Shown here: in pieces, positions 39,699-50,490 of the stretch
Layout of the letters: each line of letters starts with the position of its first letter
Numbering within the stretch: position 1 is the stretch's first letter
Assembly: GCA_010909165.1 (NCBI GenBank)
Contig: MU008177.1
Location: forward strand, 868,001-932,000
Source of the DNA: Anthoceros angustus
Taxonomy: Eukaryota > Streptophyta > Anthocerotopsida > Anthocerotales > Anthocerotaceae
Direction: 5' to 3'
Length of the DNA stretch: 64,000 nucleotides
Made by a program: the position numbers and the translations under genes
The notes under the pieces: generated by a model
What the model was told of the DNA's origin: nothing
What the model saw: only the letters and a program-made list of their open reading frames with translations
The model's database searches: none

Positions 39699-41275
39699 AT
39701 GGCGGACTCCGGGAGCGGGATGGGCACGGTGAAGGTGGCGGCTGTGAGCACGGGCGCGGGGCTGGCGGCGGCGGTTCTGCTGCTCCTGGCCGTGTGCTGC
39801 GTGCGGCGGGGCGGAGGGCGGGACGAGGAGAGGAAGAGGATGCGGCTCGGCGGGAAGGGGCAGGAAGAGGCTGCCGGGGAGTCGTGGGAAGAGGACCTTG
39901 AGCAATTGGAGGGCTACGTATCCTGTCACCGCCTTCAGCTGGGGAACCATGCGGCGTATGTGGCGGAGGCGGTGGAGCACAGGTGGCCGGCCTTCGCGCT
40001 CGCGTTCTACGCGTCTCCGAGTGTGCCTGTGGCGTCGAGCCTGTGGCATATGTGTACTAAGTGTGCGTTGCATGATGGGTTCGAGCCGGAGATCACCTGG
40101 GACATGGGCGCCGGCGCGGACTACATGCAGCAGGTGCGCTTCAACCCCGGGCTGGCCTCGAAAAGGGACTGGTGTCTGCACCCCGTGCAGGCGTTGCAGG
40201 CGGCGCTGCCGCTGCCGGGGCCGGCGCTGGTTCCCTGCACCTTCCCGCAGGACGCGTATTTCGAGCTCACCGTGCTGGCGGAGGGGCCGAGTACCGGCCC
40301 GGGGCGGGCAGGGGCACGGCGTTGTGGGTCCTGCGGAGAATGAGTATGTGAAGCTGCTGCGAAGGTCGTCTTCCGACCTGCAGGTGGCTGGGGCCGGGGC
40401 CGGGGCCGGGGCCGTGCCGCAGGCCGGGGGTGGGAGTGCCAAGGGCTCGTTTGATCTCAGCACGTCCAAAAGGAGCGACTATGTGAAGTGTGGAGGGGAG
40501 GGTGTGGGTGTGGGGAGATCGGACGCGGATTTGCCCTCGTCCTGCTCGCTGGATTATGCTTTGCACGTTATTGCTGTCGGGCTCGGTGCGGCCAATGCGC
40601 CTCCCTTTCGGTTCCCCGGGACGGATCCTGGGTCTGTTGGGTATCACTCTGCGGATGGCGCCGTGTATTTGAATGGTGGGTTGTCTTGCTGTTGTTGCTC
40701 TTGTTCCTGATGGTGGGCTTTGGGTTTGCGAAGGGTTGGGGTTGTTGGGTTTTTTTGGGTTGCGTAGGGTTTGTGGTGATGGAGATGGTGGGTGTGTGGT
40801 GGCAGGGGCGCTGTTTGCGGAGGAGGGGAAGAAGGTGCAGGCCAAGAGGAGGATCTGGGGGGCGGTTACTAATACTGTAGGGTGTGGGTTCGATCCGAGG
40901 GTGAGGAAGGTGTATTTCACGCTCAACGGGGAGCTGGTGCACGAGGTTAGCTGTAAGACTGCGGAGTATGGAAGCCCACTGTTTCCCATTGTGGCTGCCA
41001 ACTACGATGTCACGGTCATGGTGAATTATGGGCAAGTCTCGTTCGAGTACATGCCTGCCAACGGCCTGAGGGCTGCGGATCCCAGCAGCAGGACGCCGCT
41101 CTCCAGGTCAGGGAAGGTGGGGGAGGATAGTGGGGATCTATTCTCCATGGGTAGAATAGATTCCCACTGGCTTTCGGAGCTGGAGTCCCCCAATTCTCCT
41201 GACCTCTCCCACCGGCATGTGCTCTCGGAGACGGAGTCTGATCTGTTCGAGATTGTGCTGGACGGTCGAGGTTAG
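39699..41275 (+). CDS. SPRY-domain membrane protein, with an apparent frameshift
   Basis: ATG at 39699 (MADSGSGMGTVKVAAV). One hydrophobic helix (about residues 12-32) is followed by CCVRRGG, a single-pass anchor. The acidic linker leads to HRWPAFALAFYASPS and then the SPRY fold: AYFELTVLAEG, IAVGLGAANAPPFRFPGTDP and GSVGYHSADGAVYLNG. An intron (about 40680-40814) precedes GALFAEEGKK, VGCGFDPRVRKVYFTLNGEL and IVAANYDVTVMVNYG. The end is at 41275 (LDGRG). Between TVLAEGPSTGPGRAG and GHGVVGPAENEYVKLL the frame changes, at the G-rich bases about 40298-40320; the first frame meets a stop at 40341. Either a base-call error in a G-run or a real mutation. Plant SPRY proteins are poorly characterised protein-interaction modules. 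The C-terminal tail is Ser/Glu-rich. Confidence 0.72.
40390..40413 (+). repeat. GGGGCC hexanucleotide repeat inside the SPRY coding region
   Basis: Four near-perfect GGGGCC units encode alternating Gly-Ala in the reading frame used downstream of the frameshift. Confidence 0.9.
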
Positions 41276-41878
41276 AGAGGGTTGTTGTTGATGTGTATAC
41301 ACGCAGTGGTTGCACTTGTACCATATGGGGAGGAGGAGGAGGTGAAAGGAAAGATCCCCGCCTCGGTGCAGAGGCGGGGTTAAAGACAGCCTTGGGCGCC
41401 GTCTGCCATTTGCAGCCGGTGGCATGTGGGCACATGCCGGCCGTGCAGAACCGTGACCCTCACCCAAAGTGACGCTGCAGGTGAATTGCACTACAGCATC
41501 AGCGTCCAGTCTGGCTATGGCGGGAGTGGAAAGTGCCTTTATTTTTGTCAGCCAGGGCCTCTGTGACATCACGCACCGGCCAAGAAAGGAAAAAGGGGTT
41601 CTGAGCAATTGTAGGCCATGCCTCTGCCAACCCCCTGGACCTGGTGTCTCATCACACGGTTTTCCAAAGTATTGCGTTGCAGGAGGATGTTTCCTGTCGC
41701 CAATCATATGGCCTGACGTTCAATGTCTATGACTAGGCCGGTCCTCGCAGAAAGGAGGTCTGCAGCCTTGTATCCTTGGAAATTGTGATGGAAAGAATTT
41801 TTCAATCATGGGCATTGGGACTGCTCTCTTGAGAATCTTGAGCAGCAGAGAAAAAATTAGGATGCGCTTTGCTCTACG
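41276..41878. other. Convergent 3' region between SPRY and ZIFL genes
   Basis: Both neighbouring genes end into this stretch. A small GC-rich inverted repeat (CCCCGCCTC...GAGGCGGGG, 41358-41380) follows the SPRY stop by about 80 bases. No gene is supported. Confidence 0.5.
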
Positions 41879-44866
41879 CTACATTCCATCCTCTTCTTCA
41901 ACCTGCTTAGGCTTGCCCAGACTGCTAGGCAAAAGGGGCTCGAAGGTCCAGATTGCAGTGGCCAATGCCACCAAGCCCAGATTGAAAAACACGAATTGAC
42001 TCCCTGGACACAAAAGCACGTCCACCCCATAATGTCACATGGCTTCCGACCCCCCAGTAGATCCTGCAATAGCGCCTACCGATCATACCTGGTAGAAACT
42101 GCGAATGCCGACTTTGAGACCAGGAAAAACTGCATGGAGAAACCGCAAAATCAGTGGATTTCCACCAAAGCTTCTGGAACTTACACCTGTAGGCATGATG
42201 GCTACTCACATTGCACCTCCACTGCCAGGCCCTACGGCCTTGAAGAGAGAAACAATGCTGACGGAAAGCCCGTTTGCCGCTCCCCGTCGGCTTGCTGTCT
42301 GCGAAATGTCCATGAGGTGGGCAGTGTGAGAAGACTACATCTTCGGATAATCTTCCGGCAAAGACTATATGTACAGGTGGAGAGACTGACCACAGAATTG
42401 TTGATAAGGAGAAAGGCTCCATTGAGAGTGGCAACCTGCAAAAGCGCCAATCATTTCGAAGCCCCAGCACTTTTTCTCCCTCCCTTTGTTCTTTCTACAC
42501 TTCAGAATCTGGGAGGGTGCTCACCGAAAACATGCACTTGAGGACCGTGGCTATCACAACCAATCCCTTCAGAAGAACCCCGTTGAAGTTAGAAAACCAC
42601 GGGTAGGCAGCTAGCACAGGCAGGGCGAGGATCTGCAGCCGGGGGAACGATAGCCCGCTTGAGCAGCAGTTTCACAGTTATGGAAGTGATCGTTTGTTCA
42701 GCAATGCACCAGGGCCATGATCACCTACTGCACAGATGCGTGTGACTTTGATGGGTCCCAGTCTGTTTGCAATGGGTGGAAAGAGCAGAAGTTGGAACAC
42801 CAGCAAGATCAAACCTTGAGCCCACAAGCGCACCCTTCAGTGTTTGACCAGACTTCCGACAAGTGGCACACGGGTGCGGCTTAGCTACCTGAGGACGAAA
42901 GAGCATTGCCGACATCTGTTGTGGTTAAGCCCAGCCCTCCATATGCTCTCGGGCTTACACAGTATAAGGAGAAAATCTGCAAAACAAGCAGGCTCTATTA
43001 GGCTTTCACCAGATGGGGAGAAGGGTCTGGTGTCCAGAATCATGCAGATGCAAAGGAGAAGCAGCTCCAAGGTACCTCAGTGAAAGCCATGTCGTGCAGG
43101 GACCAGAGGCAATACAGTGTTATAGCTGACATCAAGGGCCAGTTCGTCAGCAGTGAGATGAGAGAATTTGTGTCTTCTGATGTCTGTGCTTCGTGGGCAG
43201 CCGGCTCCTCTGCCACTCCTTGGGGCTTGTGATGCATGCTTGCCTGACCTTTATCATCCTTGTGCACATGAATGGTCTCCTGACGTTTGGCATTATCAAT
43301 TGTCAGCAACGAGGAGGAGCAGGATTTGGAGCATACTAGTATTTTCCCTCTGCATTCTGGATCTTGTTAGAAGAGGGCCCAGAAAAAGAGAGAACCTACA
43401 GGCAGATGGAAGGCAATGCACATGCCCACGAAACAGGCAGCTGAACACACAACCGCGGGCAATAAGTACGGGTACCTGCAATTGCGAAAATTGGCAGTCT
43501 TTAGAGAGGCAGATTCGAAGTGTCTGTTCTAGAACCGGAAGGATTTGAGTAAGACCAAACCTACTCAGCAAAGAGCGAGCCATCGGGGAACAGGCTGGGA
43601 TACTTCTGAGCTGGCTGCAGTGCACGACCAGACCTCAGCTCGTCAATCGTACCAGTGAGTATACGACAATGCATCAGGCGATACACGTACAGACTGCCAC
43701 CACCCACCTGAGCCAGGTACCCTCCAATTGCCGGACCGATTATTAGACCAACGCCCCATGTGGTGCCCACCTGTGGGTTAGGACAAAATGGAGTGAGCCA
43801 TCTCCTACCCTTTCCTACCCCAGGACCTAAATGTTTGCACAGGTAGCAACTCACCACTGCCACAGCCAGTGCCTGAGCATCTTCACTACACAGCTCGGAC
43901 GCGTAAGCCTGTAGTCATCACTTTGCGACAACACAACACATCATCTGAATGTAGCTCTCAGGTTAATCACAACCACCCATTCACTTCTGAGAATGGGTGA
44001 ATCACCTTCACAGGTCCCAGCACCCCGTTGAAGCAGCCAAACAGAAATCGGGACGCCAGTGCCATCCAGAAACTTCTACTGACTCCGAAAATCAAGTTGA
44101 GCACCATCCTGCATTATTCCAAACAGAAACGATCAGCTCAAGAGCCCTGATGCCAAATGGTGATCTTGAGTTCCAAACGTGAGCACATGAGGCTGCCCAG
44201 GCCTCTTTGCGACAGGCCTGTGGAACACTCACCCGGAGAAGACACCTGCTATGATGATCGGCCGTCTCCCATACTTGTCAGCTAACTGTCCCCAGTGCAT
44301 GGCAGTCAGGCACCGACCAACCAGGAATGCCGAGCCTGCAAGACATGCACCGCAAGGTTCACAGACTCCGGGACCTGGCACCATAACAGCATCATACTGT
44401 ACAGCGTTCCGCAACACCGAGACCCACCAACGAAGCCAGCGTAAAAGCCTATATCCTCATCACGCTCTGCGATGTGAAAGTCTTGCACCTGAAAGATTTG
44501 CAAACCCAGGAATTTTAGAAAGTTGAAAGGACGTCTCCACGCTCGAATTGTCGAGAAAAGAGCGACAGGTGCGTACCATGAAATAAAGGAAGGGGTACAG
44601 AGAACATGTTGGCAACGCTGCATGCACAGGGCAGAGTAAAGTGTACGGTGAACCTCGAAAATTTCCCAGGCCTCAACAACTTGATCTAAGTGCAATTGAC
44701 ATGGAAGTACAAGCCCACCATTACAAATAACCACCACGGCCAAGGAGAATAACTTGGAGTAAGGTGGAGGAGCCCCCTCAGCCCGCAAGTGGGCACATTT
44801 GCATCCTGGACAGTTGGGATACACAGCCTTGCTTCTTTGCAGCAGCTGCTCATTCAGATTCTCCAT
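41879..44866 (-). CDS. Major facilitator transporter, ZINC INDUCED FACILITATOR-like
   Basis: ATG at 44866 opens MENLNEQLLQRSKAVYPNCP. It carries the ZIFL-type Cys motif CPGC, then VQDFHIAERDEDIGFYAGFV, GSAFLVGRCLTAMHWGQLAD and KYGRRPIIIAG (MFS loop motif). AVVGTTWGVGLIIGPAIGGY and LAQPAQKYPSLFPDG follow. The family histidine motif (usually PET.H) reads QETIHVH here. Later exons give DRGAANGLSVSIVSLFKAVG and the last exon ends FEPLLPSSLGKPKQ with the stop at 41879. About 16 short exons are needed. ZIFL proteins are tonoplast or plasma-membrane proton-coupled transporters for Zn chelators, K/Cs or auxin-related cargo. The cargo here cannot be told. The Pro-to-Gln change in the His motif is the one oddity. 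Confidence 0.88.
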
Positions 44867-45596
44867 CGTCCAAATCGCTTGGCACACCCGACACGTAGTC
44901 ACATACTGCGTGCAGCAGCAGTGCTTTGGATGGTCATGCAGGTGCCCGTGGTGGTGGTGTAGTTCTTTGCATGAGCCTCTTATAACTAGCATTTGCTTCC
45001 GTCTTTCACTGCACACACGACTTCACATAAGCAACTAGCTGGCAGGCTCCGAAACAAACCACGGCTAGGATGGCATAAAATAAAATAGAATAAAACCTCG
45101 GTTCCGGAGTTCCCGACGGACCACGGACCCAAGACGAAAGTGGCTGAGGACCCGTGTTATCCTGGATGGACATGGGCAACCATTCACACCCAACAGCAAA
45201 TTCCTTTTCTTATTTTCTCAGTACATTTTTTATCTTCTTTTCGGTAATCTTTCTCCTAAAAGTGTAACATAGTGTAATCATAAAAAAATAATATAATATA
45301 ACAAAAAAATTAATGCACTTTTGGAGGTTGGGCATCAAAACTATTGTTAACTATCTCTGTGCAACGAGTCAACAGACATACCCAAACTTGGGGTGTCCTC
45401 ACACCTGGAGGAGCAGGGCATATAGACAGCCCCCTAGTCCCTCTCAGACCCACCTGTGGGCATAGGATTAGGCAGCACCGAGGACCTATAGATACACGTA
45501 TGTCTAAGGTCTCATACTGGCAGGGTACCTGCAGGACTTCAACAAATTGCTCAGCACATCTTTAGCAATTCGGCTCTCAGATGCCTAGACGATAAC
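44867..45596. other. ZIFL 5' flank and intergenic
   Basis: 44,867-45,060 should be leader and promoter of the ZIFL gene. The rest shows no supported coding frame. Confidence 0.4.
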
Positions 45597-46080
45597 TGTT
45601 ACATTACTCTAGAACTGAGATGCATGCACAACGACAAGTAGAATCTTAGTCCTAGCAAAGACTGCAGAGGAAGGTCACCCTAGAACTAGGGCTCCCGAGT
45701 TGGTTGACTAATCAAGATTGCCTAAAAAGAAGAGAGGAGGAGAAGGATCTAGAGCTAAGAAGCTCCTTTCATGGCAAGGGAGGCAAGGCCTCGTCCATTA
45801 CTTCAAATCCCCCGTACATAGTAGCTAGTATGGAAAACCTAGTTAGTAGTTAAGACTTCTACTCTAGGTTAAGAGTTAGTTCTACATTTTAGTTATGACT
45901 GTTTAATAACCGTTTATCCTTTGTGTATATAGCTCAAGCTATTCCTCCTTTTAAGACACTCTCTTTTATGCTTATGCTTGATCGCTCTTCCTTGCCGACG
46001 CGCTCGATCTCTTCTCATGTCTTACCACCGCACTTCTGTTGCATGATCCGGGGCAGCCATTTTCTTATGGTATTAGAGCC
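45597..46080 (+). mobile_element. LTR fragment with primer-binding site (Copia-like)
   Basis: TGGTATTAGAGCC at 46068-46080 closely matches the primer-binding site complementary to initiator Met-tRNA (usual form TGGTATCAGAGC) of Ty1/copia elements. The preceding about 470 bases, beginning TGTTACATTACTC at 45597, look like an LTR, with a TATA-like TGTATATAG near 45924. The left boundary is a guess from the TG start. No gag-pol frame follows, so the element is truncated. Confidence 0.55.
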
Positions 46081-46165
46081 TCCTTCAGCAAGTGCGCTGG
46101 TCGCGGGTCACCGACATCGACTCCACTGATTCTAAGTCAGGTGGCCTTACCTTACGACATCGAAT

Positions 46166-46220
46166 GACCCATCTTATAATTGGTAGTGTCTTTATGACCA
46201 TACCAATTATAAGATGGGTC
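46166..46220. repeat. Perfect 20-bp inverted repeat with 15-base loop
   Basis: Left arm GACCCATCTTATAATTGGTA (46166-46185), right arm its exact reverse complement (46201-46220). It lies about 85 bases after the LTR primer-binding site. Confidence 0.95.
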
Positions 46221-46440
46221 CATGTGTCCATAATAAATATAAATCCTTGGATATAAAATTAAGTAATTTACTAATTTCAAACCGGACCTTTTATGAACCC
46301 TCGGTCCCTGAAAAAAATAGGGGACTGAGGGTGGGGACTGGACTCCTGAAGAACCTCCAGTCCCATGTTTTTTTTAACACATGCTGGGACCGGGACCGGG
46401 ACCGAGCTTGGGACGGGGTCAAAATGACACCCTGTTTGCG

Positions 46441-46550
46441 TGGCTAGTTTCGATTGATCTATTTATAGTAGGCAATCAGGCATAGTGATAAACATTGGCT
46501 AGTTTCGATTGATCTGTTTATAGTATGTAAACAAAACTTTGTGATGAATA
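46441..46550. repeat. Direct repeat, 55-bp offset
   Basis: TGGCTAGTTTCGATTGATCT occurs at 46441 and again at 46496, with similar bases following (TTTATAGTA). Confidence 0.85.
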
Positions 46551-46759
46551 ACATGAGAACTAGTCTTAATATTTTGACCCTTGATGCATTGATGAGTATA
46601 TCCATCAATGGTCTGCCTATTAAGGAGATAGATTAGAATGATATTTTTAAAGCTTGGAAAGACCAGCCCCGACGATAGAATATACTAGATATTTATATTT
46701 TATATTATTATTTATAGATTATTTATTTAATATTATTATATTTAGTGACCAAGGGTCGC

Positions 46760-46943
46760 AAAAAGGCACGGTCCTTGCTCGGTCCGGGACCGAGCGTAGC
46801 CAGGCAAAAAGGCACGTTCCCTGCTCGGTCCGGGACCGAGCGTAGCCAGGCAAAAAGGCACGGTCCCTGCTCGGTCCGGGACCGAGCGTAGCCAGGCAAG
46901 AAGGCACGGTCCCTGCTCGGTCCGGGACCGAGCGTGGCCAGGC
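46760..46943. repeat. 46-bp tandem repeat, four copies, with an internal palindrome
   Basis: Copies begin at 46760, 46806, 46852 and 46898. Each includes AAAAAGGCACGGTCC and the palindrome CTCGGTCCGGGACCGAG (8-bp arms, one central base), then CGTAGCCAGG. Copies differ by one or two bases. The related GGGACC-rich text at 46,280-46,420 suggests the same family spread nearby. Confidence 0.95.
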
Positions 46944-47381
46944 TAGGTGGTCCCGGGGACTGTGATAGTACTCGGTCAAAATGACTCCCTGTACACAAAT
47001 TTCATTATGCTCATCCCTTACTCTCACTTCCACACTACCAAGCCTTCTTTTGACAAGCCTTCTTTTGCCTCTAATTCCATCAACGATGGTCTATTCACTC
47101 AAAACATTTGAGGAAGAAAATGTTTGACAAAGCAGACATTTTTGACTGAGAAGGGACATTCCCGAAGTAAAGCCGTTTGCCATGTTATTCAGTCTTAATC
47201 AGGATCGGGCACCTTATTAGATAAGGGCACCTTATTAGATAAGTAGAGATGGGGTGAGCCCATCTGCCTTACCACGACTTGTGGAAGACCCCGAGGGTCG
47301 CCGAATTAAAAAGAATTGAATGAACTGTCCCATAAATTAGCTTTCCCGGGCACATCGGAAAGCTCGTTAGGTACGAAGTAC
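46944..47381. other. 3' flank of the FolD gene
   Basis: No coding frame is supported. A short local duplication, CAAGCCTTCTTTTG, appears near 47,040-47,066 and another, GGCACCTTATTAGATAAG, near 47,208-47,243. Confidence 0.45.
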
Positions 47382-49062
47382 TCAGGCATCGGTGCAGGCC
47401 ATGCCATACGCTCGCTTCGCGGAATCCACAGTATTGGACAGAAGCATTGCGATGGTCATGGGTCCAACTCCGCCCGGAACGGGTGTGATTGCTGAGGCTA
47501 CTCTCACTGCTTCCTCATAGCAAACATCCCCCACTAGTCTGTAGCCTCGCTCGCAGGAAGAATCCTGGGCCAGACAAGGAAGCATGTTAACAACGAAATA
47601 CTAGCAGGATATGAAAAACTTTCATTAAGCTCATATGGGTCAGCTCAATGGGGATGTTTGATGATCCCACCTCGATTGGGTTGATTCCCACATCAACCAC
47701 CACTGCCCCAGGCTTCAGCCAATCGCCTCGAACCAGATTGGGCACGCCCACGGCTACGATGACCACATCTGCGTTGCGTGTTATCTCCTCTGGGTTGTGG
47801 GTTTGTGCGTGCACCACAGTGACTGTCATGTTGTATTTCTGGAGAGAGCAAGGAAGGGTTCAAGGACATCACGGGGCAGACGATCCCCAGTTGGGAGCAG
47901 AAACAGTAAGCTGGAGCTGGAGCAAGAACCATCGAAGAGTAATGGAAGGCAGTACCTGCAATAGCATGGACGCGGGTATACCAACAATGTTGCTCCGGCC
48001 GATGACCACTGCATGTTTCCCAGCCATGTCAATCCCTGAACGCAGCAGAAGCTCCATGCAGCCCTTCGGAGTACAAGGCACAAACAGAGGATCACGTCCA
48101 TGCATTGCAAGCCTCCCGATGTTCAGGGGATGGAAACCATCCACGTCCTTCTCAAGACTCACTTCCCCTAGAACCTTTTCCTCGTTGATATGCTGCAAAA
48201 CGGCGAAAGCGTTGAAGATTGTAAGCCATCAGGCATGAATCCCAACCTTCAATAACCACACCAATACTGCAAACTTAGGACGAGGTGAAGCACACCTTGG
48301 GAAGGGGCAGCTGTACAAGCACTCCATGTACTGCTGGATCATCGTTAAATTCGCGGATGTACTTGATCACTTCCTCCTCAGATGCCTTCTCCGGAAGGTG
48401 AACACCAAAGCTTAGAATTCCTACCTCGTCGCAAGCCATCTTCTTGTTCCGCACGTAAGACTCGGAATCCCTACGGTTTCCTACCAGCACCACAGCCAGA
48501 CCTGGAACACCACCAACTCGCTCCTTCATTTTTACCACTTCAGCAGCAATCTCCTCCTTTATTTCCTTGGATATCTTGATACCATCAATAATCGCAGCAG
48601 ACTTGTCTGCTGAAGCTGTCCCCAAGACACAACCCCTGTCAGAACACCAAGTCCTAACCAGCGACAAACATAACAAAACAAAAAGGCCATATCTGCAACC
48701 GAAACCTAACCTGGGAAGACATGCTGCAAAGGTGGCCAACTAGGCCGGGCTTTCCACGCATCTTCAACATTCCATCCCAGCGTCGGAGGTGTCTTGAGCC
48801 GTTGAGACCCTGGTTGCGAGAATCCCAAATGGTTCATCCCCGGCCTTGCATTTCCCGTCAGCCCGGTCAAGCCTGCTCTACCGAATACACCTCCATAAGC
48901 CGGCGTCAAGGCGTCACTCCCATTGGCCGCCGGGCAAAACGCCAAAGCCTTTGCCCACAAATCCAGACTTTGCCTGATGCTCGGGACAGCCACCGCTCTC
49001 CGCCATGACGGAATCAGCATGCCCCTTGCACGCGACCCTGTCAGACGCGCCGTGTTCCTCAT
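47382..49062 (-). CDS. FOLD: Bifunctional methylenetetrahydrofolate dehydrogenase/cyclohydrolase, organelle-targeted form
   Basis: Interconverts 5,10-methylene-, methenyl- and 10-formyl-tetrahydrofolate in one-carbon metabolism. ATG at 49062 opens a first exon of about 118 residues rich in Arg, Ser and Ala ([15 protein letters not shown]), a probable mitochondrial or plastid presequence. After an intron comes [20 protein letters not shown], then [15 protein letters not shown] (catalytic Tyr and Lys), [31 protein letters not shown] (NAD(P) site), VVVDVGIN and the signature [15 protein letters not shown]. The stop is at 47382. In exon 2 I used the acceptor gggacag, because it is the one that keeps frame with the first exon. 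All FolD motifs are intact. Plants have cytosolic, mitochondrial and plastid isoforms; which organelle applies here is not decided. Confidence 0.92.
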
Positions 49063-50490
49063 CGGAGCTCCCCTGCTGGCCTACGTCGGAGACAGGATCC
49101 AGAAACTGGAAGTCGAAATAGGATTCCTGTGCACAAATCCATCCCCCGCACATCAGAACAAGCAAGCTCTGGCGGCAACGGGGGCACCCACCAAGAACCT
49201 GGGGCAGAGCCGCACTCACCGGATTCTGGTCAAGGAAGCAGGAGCATAATCACACCACCTATCTGAAGCTCGCACCGCCGCTGAATGACACACAGGGGAG
49301 CCGACGGAAGCACACATCTCATCCCCCGCTCACCAGCCTGAAAAACCCACAACCCACAACCCACAACCCGAAACTGAAAACCCACAAACAGACATTCCCC
49401 AACAACACAACCCACACCGGAAGCTCAAAACCCAAACCCATCATCCTCCAGAATCACCCACCGGCGCACCGATTCCACTGCATCCACCAGCGGACCAGAA
49501 AGGCCTCAGCTTGCTTGGACACAAAGCCCACAAAAGCACACAAGGGGAACACCAACAAACACCGATCCCGTCCTCACAAATTCCCGATCTGGGCAGCGGA
49601 AGGCCACGAGCTCCTGAAAAGGAGACGCAGACAGCGGGGGACGCTTCGGTCACAAGTTACGAGCCAAGAGGAGCAATCCGCAGTCAACCAACACGGCCCC
49701 CCAGTGGAGCCGCTTCCTCACAGGAGGTAACAGGCCCAGCACGCGCCTGCTCGATTGGCCAAGGAGGGTGGGTCCATGCGCCCTCTCCTCCATCGCCACG
49801 CGCTCATCGAAACATCGACAGACGTTGCCGCCGGCCAGTCTTCTTGCACGCCGCCCGCCACCCGGGCTATACAGTCCGCGTTTCAGCCGCACTGCCCCGA
49901 TTCGTACCGCCACGTATTGCCTGGCAGCCGACAAACTTTGTCCGAGCGGGCGCCACCTGGCTATACTTGCTGGCGCCAGCCTGCACTTATAGGTATAGCC
50001 TTGCATGGGTATGGGATGAAGATGCATGTTAGTCGTTCCCATTCTCAGAAATAGATGCTATGGTGGCTGAAACCAGGGAAGAGCGTGAACGAAATACGAA
50101 ATGCACATACATACAGTGTTGGGAGGCAGGTTGTGCCATACGGGCTATACATGCGATACATGGGCTGGTCGGAGCGGGAGGCCGGTTGTTTGAATATATA
50201 TTATTATCCTGAAGGCTTTGGGGGGCAGGTTTTCGGCCTTTCCTCGAGGGGAGAGACCGGAAAACCAATGGGCGGCCACGTTGAGGGACGGACAGCACCG
50301 CGGCAGCTGCTTCCTTGTCATTTCCGGGAAATATCCTATAACCGCATAACGGTTAGGGCCGGCTCTTAGATATTTCCACCCTCACAAGCATCCTATCGAG
50401 GTTGCGTGACAAAGCATGGCATGTATGTACTTGGCATATTCGGGAATCCACTGGATGCAGAGGCGTGATGCCAGTGGGCCTTGAATGAAT
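49063..50490. other. Intergenic between FolD and RAD51D
   Basis: The first few hundred bases should be the FolD promoter and are CA-rich (ACAACCCACAACCC near 49,345). The rest shows only unsupported short frames on both strands. Confidence 0.45.

Noticed and set aside
46719-47033. Minus-strand frames reading regular Gly-Pro-Ser-Arg-type repeats
   Set aside because: These are translations of the 46-bp repeat, whose length is not a multiple of three, so it is not a coding array.
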